A program made the position numbers and the translations under genes. From the NCBI GenBank assembly GCA_002728935.1, contig PBWF01000040.1, forward strand, positions 4,888 to 12,282: 7,395 nt of DNA, written 5' to 3'. Shown piece after piece: positions 1-5,836 of this stretch; within the stretch, counting starts at the first letter, position 1; the number at the start of each line of letters is the position of its first letter. A model generated the notes under the pieces. The model saw nothing but the letters and a program-made list of their open reading frames with translations. It did not search any database and was not told the origin of the DNA. The DNA is from Gammaproteobacteria bacterium. GTDB lineage: Bacteria > Pseudomonadota > Gammaproteobacteria > Pseudomonadales > Azotimanducaceae_A.

Positions 1-118
1 CTTAATCGAACTGGCTGGGCCCATCAGCGAACGCGACAGGTTCCATTGAAGGGCCCCACTGCTTTCGGTAGAGTCGGCGGACACCCTATGCAATTGAAAA
101 GACGCTAAGGACTGGTCG
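1..118. other. 5' edge region, possible tail of an upstream gene
   Basis: No complete gene is visible here. On the + strand one frame is open from the first base to a TAA at 106-108, and another is open to a TGA at 47-49. Either could be the C-terminus of a gene that begins outside the window, but neither short peptide is recognisable, so no product is assigned. Two GGGCCC boxes (17-22 and 51-56) could pair over a loop of about 28 nt, but no T-run follows, so this is not called a terminator. The only convincing signal is the AAGGA Shine-Dalgarno at 107-111, which serves the gene starting at 119. Confidence 0.3.
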
Positions 119-1276
119 ATGAGCGAGTCAACCGATATCACCGAAATACGCACCGCCGTGAGGCAACTGTGCGCGCAATACGGCGAGGACTATTGGTTAG
201 AACTCGATCGCACCCGAGGTTACCCCACTGAGTTTGTTAGTGAGCTGACCAAATCAGGCTTCCTGACGGTGCTCATCCCAGAAAACTATGGCGGTGCGGG
301 GCTCGGTGTCTACGAAGCATCCGTCATCATGGAAGAAGTGTGCCGGTCTGGCGCCCACGCAGGTGCTTGCCACGCGCAAATGTACGTCATGGGTTCAGTC
401 CTACGGCACGGTAGTGATGCGCAGAAGCAAAAATACCTACCCGCCATAGCAGCTGGTGACCTTCGATTGCAAAGCTTCGGGGTTACTGAGCCAACGACGG
501 GCACCGATACCACTAGCCTAAAAACCACTGCCCGGAGAGATGGCGATGATTATGTGATCAATGGACAGAAAGTCTGGATTAGCCGGATCGAGCACTCTGA
601 CTTGATGGTGCTCCTCGCAAGGACGACCCCAAAGGAGCAAGTCAGTAAGAAAACGGAGGGACTATCTGCGTTTCTGATTCACGTCGGTGAGGCTGAGGGC
701 AACGGCCTTGAGATCAGGCCCATTGAGTCCATGATCAATCATCACAGCTGCGAGCTTTTTTTCGATGACATGCGAATCCCCAAGGAGAACCTATTGGGTA
801 CTGAGGGAGCGGGGTTCAAAGTGATTTTGGACGGAATGAACGCTGAGCGGATTTTGATCGCTGCAGAATGCATCGGTGACGGGCGCTACTTTATTGATAA
901 AGCGAGCCACTACGCGACCGAGCGCGTGGTATTCGATCGACCCATCGGTCAAAACCAAGGGGTACAATTCCCGATCGCTCGTTGTTATGCCGAGATAGAG
1001 GCCGCTTGGCTCATGGTTGAGAAAGCCGCGCGAATGTTTGATGCAGGAGAACCCTGCGGCGCCGAGGCCAATATGGCGAAGATGCTGGCGTCTGAGGCTT
1101 CTTGGCGAGCGGGGGATGTCTGTATGCAGACCCACGGCGGTTTCGCGTTCGCCAAGGAATACCACATCGAACGCAAGTTTAGAGAAACCAGGCTCTATCA
1201 GATCGCACCCATTTCGACCAATCTGATTCTCAGCTTTATCGGTGAACACGTGCTAGGGATGCCTCGCTCCTTTTAA
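119..1276 (+). CDS. acyl-CoA dehydrogenase (IVD-like catalytic Glu candidate)
   Basis: A complete 385-residue acyl-CoA dehydrogenase, close to the usual family length. It is a cytosolic FAD flavoprotein expected to introduce an alpha-beta double bond into an acyl-CoA and pass electrons to ETF. Seen: an N-terminal helical part with PENYGGAGLG (about 54-63), the FAD/substrate segment FGVTEPTTGTDT (120-131), GQKVWIS (149-155), the DRPIGQNQGVQFPIA segment (273-287), MQTHGGFAFAKEYHIER (336-352), and a C-terminus ending LGMPRSF. The C-terminal position that holds the catalytic Glu in medium-chain enzymes (YEGTS) reads APIST, with Pro at about 364. Glu243 in GMNAERI lies where isovaleryl-CoA dehydrogenase carries its catalytic Glu (LERL), so catalysis may use that residue. 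The ATG at 119 is supported by AAGGA at 107-111, 7 nt upstream. The family is secure; the substrate is unknown. Confidence 0.95.
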   Translation: MSESTDITEIRTAVRQLCAQYGEDYWLELDRTRGYPTEFVSELTKSGFLTVLIPENYGGAGLGVYEASVIMEEVCRSGAHAGACHAQMYVMGSVLRHGSDAQKQKYLPAIAAGDLRLQSFGVTEPTTGTDTTSLKTTARRDGDDYVINGQKVWISRIEHSDLMVLLARTTPKEQVSKKTEGLSAFLIHVGEAEGNGLEIRPIESMINHHSCELFFDDMRIPKENLLGTEGAGFKVILDGMNAERILIAAECIGDGRYFIDKASHYATERVVFDRPIGQNQGVQFPIARCYAEIEAAWLMVEKAARMFDAGEPCGAEANMAKMLASEASWRAGDVCMQTHGGFAFAKEYHIERKFRETRLYQIAPISTNLILSFIGEHVLGMPRSF

Positions 1277-1388
1277 GGAAGCATTCGTAACCAAATCAGC
1301 TCAAACAGCCCGCTTTGATCATCCCCCTAGCAAGTGAGATGCATCGGTCTGCATACGCGTCGCCCCGGCGAGCCATCCAAGCCTTGAC
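1277..1388. other. spacer between convergent genes
   Basis: This gap separates the ends of the acyl-CoA dehydrogenase and MOSC genes, which run toward each other. It contains a tight GC-rich inverted pair, TCGCC/GGCGA, at 1360-1371 with only two bases between the arms. No U-tract follows on either strand. A bidirectional terminator is expected by position, but no convincing intrinsic terminator is seen. Confidence 0.4.
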
Positions 1389-2225
1389 TCACTCGATCAC
1401 GTTGATCTCATCACCCACTTGCAGCCTCCCATCCGACTCAGGCGCGAAGTAAGCGCCAAAAGTGACGCCACCAGCATAGCCCACCCCCCCATTTCGATAT
1501 TGGCTCAAGGTCTTAAGCGGTTCCTTTGAGGGCTTAGCCTCCGACTCACTTTCAATGGAAATATCGAATGTCGTCACGCTGCAGCGCTCGCACGGTAAGA
1601 GTTGGGTCAACTCCATTGCACCGATTTCTATCCGTTTCGCGGATTCTTCGGCAAAGGCATCAACGCCTTCAATCACCACATTCGGCCTAAACTGCTCGAT
1701 CGCTACGGTACGCTTACCTTCGTAGGACAACCGTCCATTTAAGTCTGCGAGCGACTCAAGACTCACGATCAACAGCGGCGCAATGTCCACGAAGGCGCTT
1801 TGACTCATATTATGTAGCGCCGAGAACGGCGTCCCCGCCAACTGTAGGGGCCTCGCCTCGACTGCCCGAACCAGCGAGAGCGGCTGCCCAAAAGCTTGAG
1901 ACAGCCATCGATTGATAGGTTCAGCCGCGTGCTCACAGGCGACCTGCCTGCCGATACTGACGACCTCTCCGCTTGATTCAGAATCAGCAAAATCAGCCCG
2001 GACTCTTCCTGCACCCTTGAAGCTCAAGGTCATACCGTCCTGCTCTAGCGCTATATCGAGGAATCGCAACGTCGGCAGTTTTTTCTGATTGACGATCCCA
2101 TCCTGATTAACGAGCACCCACTGACGATCGCCTACTAATCCGCCTGTGGTAACATCCGACGCCGCGATTTTGACGGCACGACAACCCTTAATTGGGTAAT
2201 GATAAATCGAGTGTATAGAAGCCAT
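1389..2225 (-). CDS. MOSC domain protein, YcbX/mARC-like
   Basis: A 278-residue protein with the two-part layout of the YcbX/mARC group: an N-terminal MOSC_N beta-barrel beginning SIHSIYHYPIKGC (3-15) with GLVGDRQWVLV (29-39), then a MOSC domain with EQFRPNVVIEG (177-187) and PCERCSVTTFD (211-221). Family members bind molybdenum cofactor and, where studied, reduce N-hydroxylated compounds. Cys215 in CERC matches the conserved cysteine proposed to ligate molybdenum. No C-terminal 2Fe-2S domain is present (the protein ends GDEINVIE), so any electron donor must be a separate protein. An in-frame GTG at 2234 would add three residues, but AGGTG lies 6 nt before the ATG at 2225, so the ATG is preferred. 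The gene is divergent from the 2273 gene. The family is secure; the substrate is unknown. Confidence 0.9.
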   Translation of the reverse strand: MASIHSIYHYPIKGCRAVKIAASDVTTGGLVGDRQWVLVNQDGIVNQKKLPTLRFLDIALEQDGMTLSFKGAGRVRADFADSESSGEVVSIGRQVACEHAAEPINRWLSQAFGQPLSLVRAVEARPLQLAGTPFSALHNMSQSAFVDIAPLLIVSLESLADLNGRLSYEGKRTVAIEQFRPNVVIEGVDAFAEESAKRIEIGAMELTQLLPCERCSVTTFDISIESESEAKPSKEPLKTLSQYRNGGVGYAGGVTFGAYFAPESDGRLQVGDEINVIE

Positions 2226-2231
2226 CGCGCA

Positions 2232-2236
2232 CACCT
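2232..2236 (-). promoter_or_regulatory. Shine-Dalgarno deciding the MOSC start
   Basis: Read on the minus strand this is AGGTG, 6 nt before the ATG at 2225-2223. It overlaps the alternative GTG start (2234-2232), which makes that GTG unlikely to be the real initiation codon. Confidence 0.55.
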
Positions 2237-2272
2237 ACTTTTCATCTTTCTCTGAGTATAGGGCCATAAACC

Positions 2273-3025
2273 ATGCAGAACACAGTGGTTATCCCGAGTC
2301 GGTTTAGAGGGCCACCTCAATCGGGTAATGGTGGCTATGTCAGCGGTGTCTTTGCCGAGCTGCTACCACGTCACCCTGAGAAGGCGCCTGAAATCACTCT
2401 TCGATCCCCGATTCCCCTTGATAGAACCATGACAGTCAAAAGGGGGGCTAGCGAAACGCGCGGGGTCGACGTTTTCGATAATGAGACACTAATTGCAGAG
2501 TGTCGTCTGATCGACTCTCCGTTTGCCGATTTCACCGTGCCACCCTGTCCCAACCCTGCCCGAATCGAGGCAGCGATGCCCTCATCACTCGCGTTTACCC
2601 CAAACATCAACCCGCTACTGCCCAACCAAAAAGGATTTCACCCGATCTGTTTTTGTTGCGGGGTCGAAGCCGAAGACGGGCTGCAAGTCTACCCCGCCCC
2701 ACTGGATCAAGGCCATGTCGCCGCGCTTTGGAAAACCGAAGAGGCATGGGCCATCGACGGCAAAGTGCCCGCGTCTTTCTTATGGACAGCTATGGATTGC
2801 CCCGCTCAATTTGCGTTCATGAATGCATCCATTCGAACGGGGTTGATGGGCAGAATGTCTGCGGAAATCCTCGCCTTACCCAAAGCAGGCGCAACGATCA
2901 TCGTGTCCGCTTGGACTATCGCCGTTCAAGGGAAAAAGCATTTCGCTGGAGCTGCGCTCTTTGATGAGGCTGGTGAACAGCTTGCACGTGCGACCACGCT
3001 TTGGATAGGCGGCGAGTCAATCTGA
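2273..3025 (+). CDS. thioesterase-like protein, double hot-dog
   Basis: A 250-residue protein resembling acyl-CoA thioesterase-like proteins with two hot-dog folds. The N-terminal half has FRGPPQSGNGGYVSGVFAE (11-29), the glycine-rich opening typical of one hot-dog unit. The second half begins with GFHPICFCCGVEAEDGLQV (121-139), a cysteine-bearing linker seen in this family, followed by ASFLWTAMDCPAQFAF (167-182), which fits the central helix of a second hot-dog, and a closing strand segment around ATTLWIG. The role is inferred: hydrolysis or binding of an acyl-CoA, which would fit the acyl-CoA dehydrogenase nearby. No signal peptide or membrane segment is seen. The ATG at 2273 has only a weak AGGG about 9 nt upstream. 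The start is 47 bp from the divergent MOSC start, so the two probably share a control region. A non-catalytic acyl-CoA-binding role is also possible. Confidence 0.8.
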   Translation: MQNTVVIPSRFRGPPQSGNGGYVSGVFAELLPRHPEKAPEITLRSPIPLDRTMTVKRGASETRGVDVFDNETLIAECRLIDSPFADFTVPPCPNPARIEAAMPSSLAFTPNINPLLPNQKGFHPICFCCGVEAEDGLQVYPAPLDQGHVAALWKTEEAWAIDGKVPASFLWTAMDCPAQFAFMNASIRTGLMGRMSAEILALPKAGATIIVSAWTIAVQGKKHFAGAALFDEAGEQLARATTLWIGGESI

Positions 3026-3266
3026 GGTCTCAGCTCAGCGGGAACGGTCTTGTCCTTGGGCTTTGTGTTGTGGCCTGCATCTGCGGATCTAACCTCAACT
3101 ACTACCTACTGGTCGATACAAGGCCAATGCTTCGCATCGATTAAGAAAGTGGTCATGACTTCGCCTAAAGGCGAACGCTCGGCAAACATGCGGCACTAGC
3201 GCCTATTCAGCGAAGTGCGTTATCTTTCTTGACACAAGGACAGGAATTTCAGCCAAGGATTTCTCT
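3026..3266. other. intergenic spacer with small hairpins
   Basis: No gene is supported here. Just after the 3025 stop, CTGAG (3022-3026) can pair with CTCAG (3034-3038), but no T-run follows. A stronger 6-bp hairpin sits at 3160-3175. A perfect TTGACA lies at 3229-3234, but no acceptable -10 hexamer occurs 16-19 bp downstream, so no sigma-70 promoter is called. AAGGA at 3255-3259 is the ribosome binding site for the gene starting at 3267. Confidence 0.5.
3160..3175. other. perfect 6-bp hairpin TTCGCC-TAAA-GGCGAA
   Basis: A perfect 6-bp stem with a 4-nt TAAA loop. There is no T-tract on the plus side and only a weak A-rich stretch on the other, so it is not a typical intrinsic terminator. It could be an RNA processing or attenuation element in the leader of the small-gene pair, or chance. 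Confidence 0.35.
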
Positions 3267-3494
3267 ATGAACACACTACGGCAATCTATTCATCCTGCGC
3301 CCGGAGACACATGGGCGACCATCGCCGAGGCTCATTTGCCAGGCGAGGATTCAGAGCAGGCCATCAGTCAGTTGCAAAGCTGGAATCTCCATATTTTTGC
3401 CCGCCGCATCGCTCCACAGCCAGACGGTAGTCCAGCCAATCCGATTCTCCCTAGCGACATCGTATTTCTTGAGCCGCCGCTCGCGAAGCCTTGA
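3267..3494 (+). CDS. small LysM-like domain protein, no signal peptide
   Basis: A 75-residue protein that is essentially one LysM-like module. PAPGDTWATIAEAHLPG (10-26) matches the opening of LysM (GDT...IA), SWNLHIF (38-44) supplies the conserved Asn region, and ILPSDIVFLEPP (60-71) matches the closing L-x-P-G-D-x-I-F strand, with Ser in place of Gly. LysM domains usually bind N-acetylglucosamine polymers such as peptidoglycan. This protein has no signal peptide, lipobox or membrane segment, so it probably stays in the cytoplasm and may use the fold for another purpose. AAGGA at 3255-3259 is 7 nt before the ATG, a good start signal. The next small gene begins 7 nt after the stop, suggesting co-translation. 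Function unknown. Confidence 0.8.
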   Translation: MNTLRQSIHPAPGDTWATIAEAHLPGEDSEQAISQLQSWNLHIFARRIAPQPDGSPANPILPSDIVFLEPPLAKP

Positions 3495-3501
3495 CTGGGC
3501 G

Positions 3502-3771
3502 ATGGGCTCGGCAACATCCATTGAACCCAATAGGCGCTCCGTGACCAACCAAGAAGCAGTGATATCCAGCGTCCAGTTGGGCGCCGCCCATGAGGGACAC
3601 GCGGAGCTACTCATCACACTCACCTACCCCACAGGAGGACAAACGGTCGTACCACTCGACCCAATGAGCTGCGCACACTTGATGGATCTAGCCGGCGCCA
3701 GTCAAGTAGAGGAGCTCATCGGCACGACATGGCAGCTCGTGCGCGATGCCATTCAAGCTGCACACCAATAG
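3502..3771 (+). CDS. hypothetical 89-residue protein paired with LysM-like gene
   Basis: I do not recognise a named family. The 89-residue product has a polar N-terminus, an amphipathic strand-rich core (EAVISSVQLGAA, then ELLITLTYPTGGQTVVPLD at about 35-53) and a C-terminal helical part (AHLMDLAG, VEELIGTTWQLVRDAIQAA). It has no signal peptide or membrane segment. The reading frame stays open upstream into the LysM-like gene, but that part is low-complexity Ser/Arg-rich translation of the other gene's frame, so the start is placed at ATG 3502. GTG 3541 (SVTNQEAV) is an alternative; neither has a clear Shine-Dalgarno, which suits translational coupling to the gene ending at 3494. It probably acts with that protein. 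Confidence 0.7.
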   Translation: MGSATSIEPNRRSVTNQEAVISSVQLGAAHEGHAELLITLTYPTGGQTVVPLDPMSCAHLMDLAGASQVEELIGTTWQLVRDAIQAAHQ

Positions 3772-4160
3772 TAGGCTTTCGCCTTGACGCAATTGGCATT
3801 TACTAATCGGCAATTCAGCTCCCAGGTGAAATATTGTGCGCATTAACAACGAGCCTTAACTTCGAGGCCAGAACTACGTCAGGCCGTAGGGAAATTAAGA
3901 GCTAACCATGGCTTTGAAAACAGCCCTCAGATTGATTCCTCGGTAGTTGATTTGGCTAGAAACCTTGCCTATCTTTTCATCACCACAGCAAAAGACAGTT
4001 GGCTCACCTTTAGCTTATATTTGCTTGCAGTTCGCCTGGAACTGGCTACGAAGCGCAGAGAGGCGGGGTGAGTCAAACATGTCATCGCTCTGCATCGACA
4101 CCATCATGTGAGCGAGCTCAGATTTGATCAGTACGCATAAATTGAAGGAGTTGCCATACC
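3772..4160. other. 389-bp intergenic region, probable operon leader
   Basis: No gene is confidently supported. The region is more A+T-rich than its neighbours. It holds GCAATT at 3789-3794 and again at 3810-3815, exactly 21 bp apart; a palindromic box TGAGC-GA-GCTCA at 4109-4120; and a loose sigma-70-like pair TTGATT (3947-3952) and TATCTT (3970-3975) with a 17-bp gap. A start-less frame is open from 3847 to the TGA at 4069-4071. AAGGAG at 4145-4150 is the ribosome binding site, 10 nt before ATG 4161. The promoter and regulator site of the downstream operon most likely lie here. Confidence 0.5.
4109..4120. promoter_or_regulatory. candidate palindromic operator TGAGCGAGCTCA
   Basis: Two perfect 5-bp arms (TGAGC and GCTCA) flank a 2-bp centre, ending about 40 bp upstream of the amidohydrolase start. 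Size and place fit a binding site for a dimeric regulator, but a single short palindrome can arise by chance, and no regulator gene is in the window. Confidence 0.2.
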
Positions 4161-5822
4161 ATGACCTACGACACGATTATTAAGCGAGGCCAAATTGCAG
4201 ACGGCACTGGCAGCCCACTTTTCACCGCGGATATCGGACTGACCGGCGATCGCATCGCAGCGGTTGGAGACATAGAGGACGATGCCCAAACCACCATCGA
4301 TGCGAAAGGTCTAATCGTTAGTCCAGGATTTATCGACCCACACACCCACTTTGACGCCCAACTCCTCTGGGACGGCGCGGCAAAGCCTGCGCTTGAACAT
4401 GGTGTGACCACCATCGTGCCAGGAAATTGTTCGCTCTCGTTGGCACCGCTCAAAGCGGAGCATCGAATGAAACTGGTGGGCATGTTCAACCAGATCGAAG
4501 AAATGCCCTTTAAAGCGTTTAAAGAGGGGGTTGAATGGAACTGGGAAACCTTCGAGGAGTACATCGAACGGATATCAACAGAACTCTCGATCAATGTTGC
4601 GCCCCTGGTCGGCCATAGCCTTCTCCGCCTATGGGTCATGGGCGACGATTCCATGACGCGCGCCGCCACAGAAGATGAGCTCGACGCCATTTGCGAACTG
4701 CTAGAGACCTGCTTGCATCACGGTGCGATCGGCCTGTCCACCAGCTTTGTCGACATGGATGAGCAATTACAGCCTGTCCCCAGTCGATACGCGGACACGA
4801 AGGAGCTCGACCGACTCTGCGCCGTGCTGGGGCAACACGGAAAAATCCTCCAGGTCGTCCATGAGTTTTTTGATAACGATCTCACATTAGCTCGGGTCGA
4901 TCAGTTAGCAGACATCTCGATGAAGCATGCCATCACGACCACTTTGTCACCGCTCTTTGTGAACCAGGACAACCAAGACGGCGTCCAGCAGGTGATGGAC
5001 AGAATCCACGCCCAGCGAGAGCGAGGCGCGATCGTTTGGCCTCAAGTCCAAACGAGGCCCATCGACATCAGTTTCTGCCTGGAGGTACCAAGCCTGCTCT
5101 TCATTCGTTTTCCTACTTGGTATCAGCTGCTGAGATTTTCGACCCCTGAGAATATTCTGGCCTCGCTCAAAGATGCAGACGCCCGCGCAGCACTCGAAAA
5201 AGAGGTCGAACAACTGATGCCTCTCTGGGCAGGACTAACCCTTCGACGGGTCGAGCACGCTAGTAACCAATCGCTGGTAGGCAAAACGCTGACTGACATT
5301 GCGGCCGAACGCGGGACGACTCCGCTTGCGGTTATGATCGATCTTTCGATCGAAGAAGACCTAAAAGCACACTTTCTGGCAGCTGACATGGGTCACAACC
5401 TGGACCACATCGTTGGACCACTTTTGAAGGACGAGCAGGTCATGATCGGCGCGAGCGACGGAGGAGCACATATCCTGTCTTTCTCGACTTACGGCGATAC
5501 CGGCTATTTATTCTCTCGTTTTGTTCGTGACAACGCGCAAATCACTGTTTCAGAGGCCGTTCACAAAATCACCCAGGCACCGGCTGGCATATGGGGCATT
5601 AAGGATAGAGGCACCATCAAAGAAGGAATGATTGCGGATCTCACCATCTTCGATGCCGACAGCATTGCACGGGGTGACGAATACTATGTACAGGATGTCC
5701 CGGGTAATGGCTATCGATACACCCGCGACGCAATTGGCATCAAGCACGTGCTTGTTGGCGGTGAGGTGGCTTACTCGCAATCGGAGGGGTACTCCGGCGT
5801 TGCGCGCGGACAAATCGTATAG
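4161..5822 (+). CDS. N-acyl-D-amino-acid deacylase-like amidohydrolase
   Basis: A 553-residue cytosolic metal-dependent amidohydrolase of the D-aminoacylase branch (Amidohydro_3 type), of usual length. Seen: an N-terminal beta-sandwich part (YDTIIKRGQIADGTG), the metal motif SPGFIDPHTHFDAQLLW (54-70; His61, His63), VPGNCSLSLAPL (86-97) with Cys90 at the place of the D-aminoacylase metal-bridging cysteine, GHSLLR (151-156), AIGLSTSF (189-196), VVHEFF (232-237, His234), ASDGGAHI (431-438) with the catalytic Asp433, and GTIKEGMIADLTIFD (484-498). The family hydrolyses amide or cyclic-amide bonds. The segment expected to read ISH is TTLSPL (260-265), so one canonical His ligand appears to be absent. 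AAGGAG at 4145-4150 supports ATG 4161. It is the first gene of a run with the epoxide hydrolase 14 nt downstream. The true substrate is not deducible; an N-acyl amino acid is only one option. Confidence 0.9.
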   Translation: MTYDTIIKRGQIADGTGSPLFTADIGLTGDRIAAVGDIEDDAQTTIDAKGLIVSPGFIDPHTHFDAQLLWDGAAKPALEHGVTTIVPGNCSLSLAPLKAEHRMKLVGMFNQIEEMPFKAFKEGVEWNWETFEEYIERISTELSINVAPLVGHSLLRLWVMGDDSMTRAATEDELDAICELLETCLHHGAIGLSTSFVDMDEQLQPVPSRYADTKELDRLCAVLGQHGKILQVVHEFFDNDLTLARVDQLADISMKHAITTTLSPLFVNQDNQDGVQQVMDRIHAQRERGAIVWPQVQTRPIDISFCLEVPSLLFIRFPTWYQLLRFSTPENILASLKDADARAALEKEVEQLMPLWAGLTLRRVEHASNQSLVGKTLTDIAAERGTTPLAVMIDLSIEEDLKAHFLAADMGHNLDHIVGPLLKDEQVMIGASDGGAHILSFSTYGDTGYLFSRFVRDNAQITVSEAVHKITQAPAGIWGIKDRGTIKEGMIADLTIFDADSIARGDEYYVQDVPGNGYRYTRDAIGIKHVLVGGEVAYSQSEGYSGVARGQIV

Positions 5823-5836
5823 AGGAAGGAACAGTC

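Noticed and set aside
1360..1371. GC-rich inverted pair between convergent genes
   Set aside because: The arms leave only two bases for a loop and no T-run follows, so it is not called an intrinsic terminator.
2500..2964. 154-residue open frame inside the hot-dog gene
   Set aside because: It is an Arg/Ser-rich out-of-frame translation; the 250-residue frame has clear hot-dog features.
3229..3234. Perfect TTGACA box before the LysM-like gene
   Set aside because: No plausible -10 hexamer at 16-19 bp downstream, so a promoter is not supported.
3397..3501. Upstream N-terminal extension of the 89-residue protein
   Set aside because: The extension overlaps the LysM-like coding sequence in another frame and gives a Ser/Arg-rich peptide with no likeness to a protein domain; the LysM-like frame has the recognisable motifs.
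3786..3799. 14-base GACGCAATTGGCAT also found at 5727-5740
   Set aside because: One copy is in a spacer and the other inside the amidohydrolase, with no longer similarity around them; a single shared 14-mer is not surprising in a window this long.
4166..4690. 174-residue minus-strand open frame
   Set aside because: It is antisense to the N-terminal part of the amidohydrolase, which has intact metal motifs; the product is Ser/Pro-rich and unrecognisable.
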